A stretch of DNA of 6,328 nucleotides from Brachybacterium sp. (GTDB lineage: Bacteria; Actinomycetota; Actinomycetes; Actinomycetales; Dermabacteraceae): positions 1 through 6,328 of the forward strand of contig JAKDNE010000195.1 in assembly GCA_030451965.1 (NCBI GenBank), read 5' to 3'. The notes under the pieces are model-generated. The model had not been told where the DNA came from. It saw only the letters and a list, made by a program, of their open reading frames with translations, and made no database searches. Position 1 is the stretch's first letter, and each line of letters opens with the position of its first letter. A program made the translations under genes and the position numbers. This document shows positions 5,857-6,328 of the stretch, piece after piece.

Positions 5857-6328
5857 TGGAGTGGATCCAGGATCTGCCGCTGCTGCCCGCGGTGGCGTTC
5901 CTGTACGTGGTGATCTGGTGCCGCGCGGGCGGTACGTATCTTCTCGGCCGCGGGGCCCGGCGCGCCGCGCACCGCGGCCGCATCGCAGCCTTCCTGGACT
6001 CGCCGAACGTCACCCGTGCCACCGAACTGATCCATCGCTGGGGCGCTCCCGTGGTCGCGCTGAGCTTCCTCACGGTCGGTTTCCAGACCGCGGCCAACGC
6101 AGCGGCCGGCCTGACCGGCATGCCCGCCAAGCGCTACCTGCCGGCGCTCGCGATCGGCGGACTGGCCTGGTCCTTCATCTACGCGACCGTAGGCCTGGTG
6201 GCGCTGATGGGCTGGTTCGAGCTGTTCCTCGTCTCGCCATGGGGCGCCGTCGCGGTGTTTGCTCTCGTGGTCGTGCTGATCGCGGTGCTGCTGCGCCACC
6301 GGCGGCGCACCGGTGGGATCAGCGACGC
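5853..6328 (+). CDS. VTT/DedA-like integral membrane protein, 3' end outside window
   Basis: An open frame of 158 codons runs to the window edge with no stop. The N-terminus has a membrane segment (about 8-24), then an Arg/His-rich stretch GRGARRAAHRGR (32-43). The segment RWGAPVVALSFLTVGFQTA (62-80), followed by NAAAGLTGMPAKRYLPALAIGG (82-103) and AWSFIYATVGL (105-115), has the layout of the VTT (SNARE-associated/DedA) domain, linked in other bacteria to lipid scrambling or flipping. The usual Arg and Pro residues before the AAGL-type segment are missing, so it is a divergent member. A last hydrophobic helix (129-147) is followed by Arg-rich residues. ATG 5853 shares ATGA with the zur stop; ATG 5856 is an equally possible start. 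The overlap suggests coupled translation with zur. Whether it takes part in zinc homeostasis is unknown. Confidence 0.72.
   Translation, partial: MMEWIQDLPLLPAVAFLYVVIWCRAGGTYLLGRGARRAAHRGRIAAFLDSPNVTRATELIHRWGAPVVALSFLTVGFQTAANAAAGLTGMPAKRYLPALAIGGLAWSFIYATVGLVALMGWFELFLVSPWGAVAVFALVVVLIAVLLRHRRRTGGISD

Noticed and set aside
5793..6299. A minus-strand frame of 168 codons opposite the end of zur and the VTT-like gene
   Set aside because: Translation shows no family features, while the plus strand encodes membrane helices with a recognisable VTT layout and coupling to zur.

Overview
The window is high-GC DNA (codon third positions are mostly G or C) with tightly packed genes, GTG starts and 4-base ATGA/GTGA overlaps, which points to an actinobacterium. 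A Dermabacteraceae/Brachybacterium-like host is my guess from overall protein style and not something I could test. Six genes can be supported: five are complete and the last is cut by the window end. I see no tRNA, rRNA, CRISPR array, insertion sequence or other mobile element.

Layout: (1) 109-1197, plus strand, is a luciferase-like flavin-dependent monooxygenase. (2) It converges on 1232-2623, minus strand, a single-chain class II glycyl-tRNA synthetase (glyQS). The 34-base gap and the end of the monooxygenase gene form a strong two-part stem-loop that probably ends transcription from both sides. (3) Divergent from glyQS, across a gap of about 140 bases, is a plus-strand zinc-uptake operon: znuA (binding lipoprotein, 2761-3738), znuC (ATPase, 3735-4499), znuB (permease, 4496-5419) and zur (zinc-sensing Fur-family repressor, 5455-5856). 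(4) A VTT/DedA-like membrane protein starts at 5853, overlaps the zur stop codon and runs off the window.

How it works together: a 15-base imperfect palindrome (TGAGAATGATTGTCA, 2747-2761) sits on the predicted -10 element and ends on the A of the znuA start codon. It closely matches the 7-1-7 operators of actinobacterial Zur. The simplest reading is that Zur loaded with zinc blocks the promoter of the operon that ends in its own gene. When zinc is scarce, ZnuA (with a His/Glu/Asp-rich loop and a lipid anchor) captures zinc outside the membrane, and ZnuB and ZnuC import it. glyQS next to zur recalls the conserved glyS-zur neighbourhood of other actinobacteria such as Mycobacterium. This is largely a known type of system. 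The points most worth a second look are the operator/leaderless-start arrangement, a Cys-to-His change in the structural zinc site of Zur, the stop-codon-in-loop terminator, and the non-canonical VTT protein coupled to zur.
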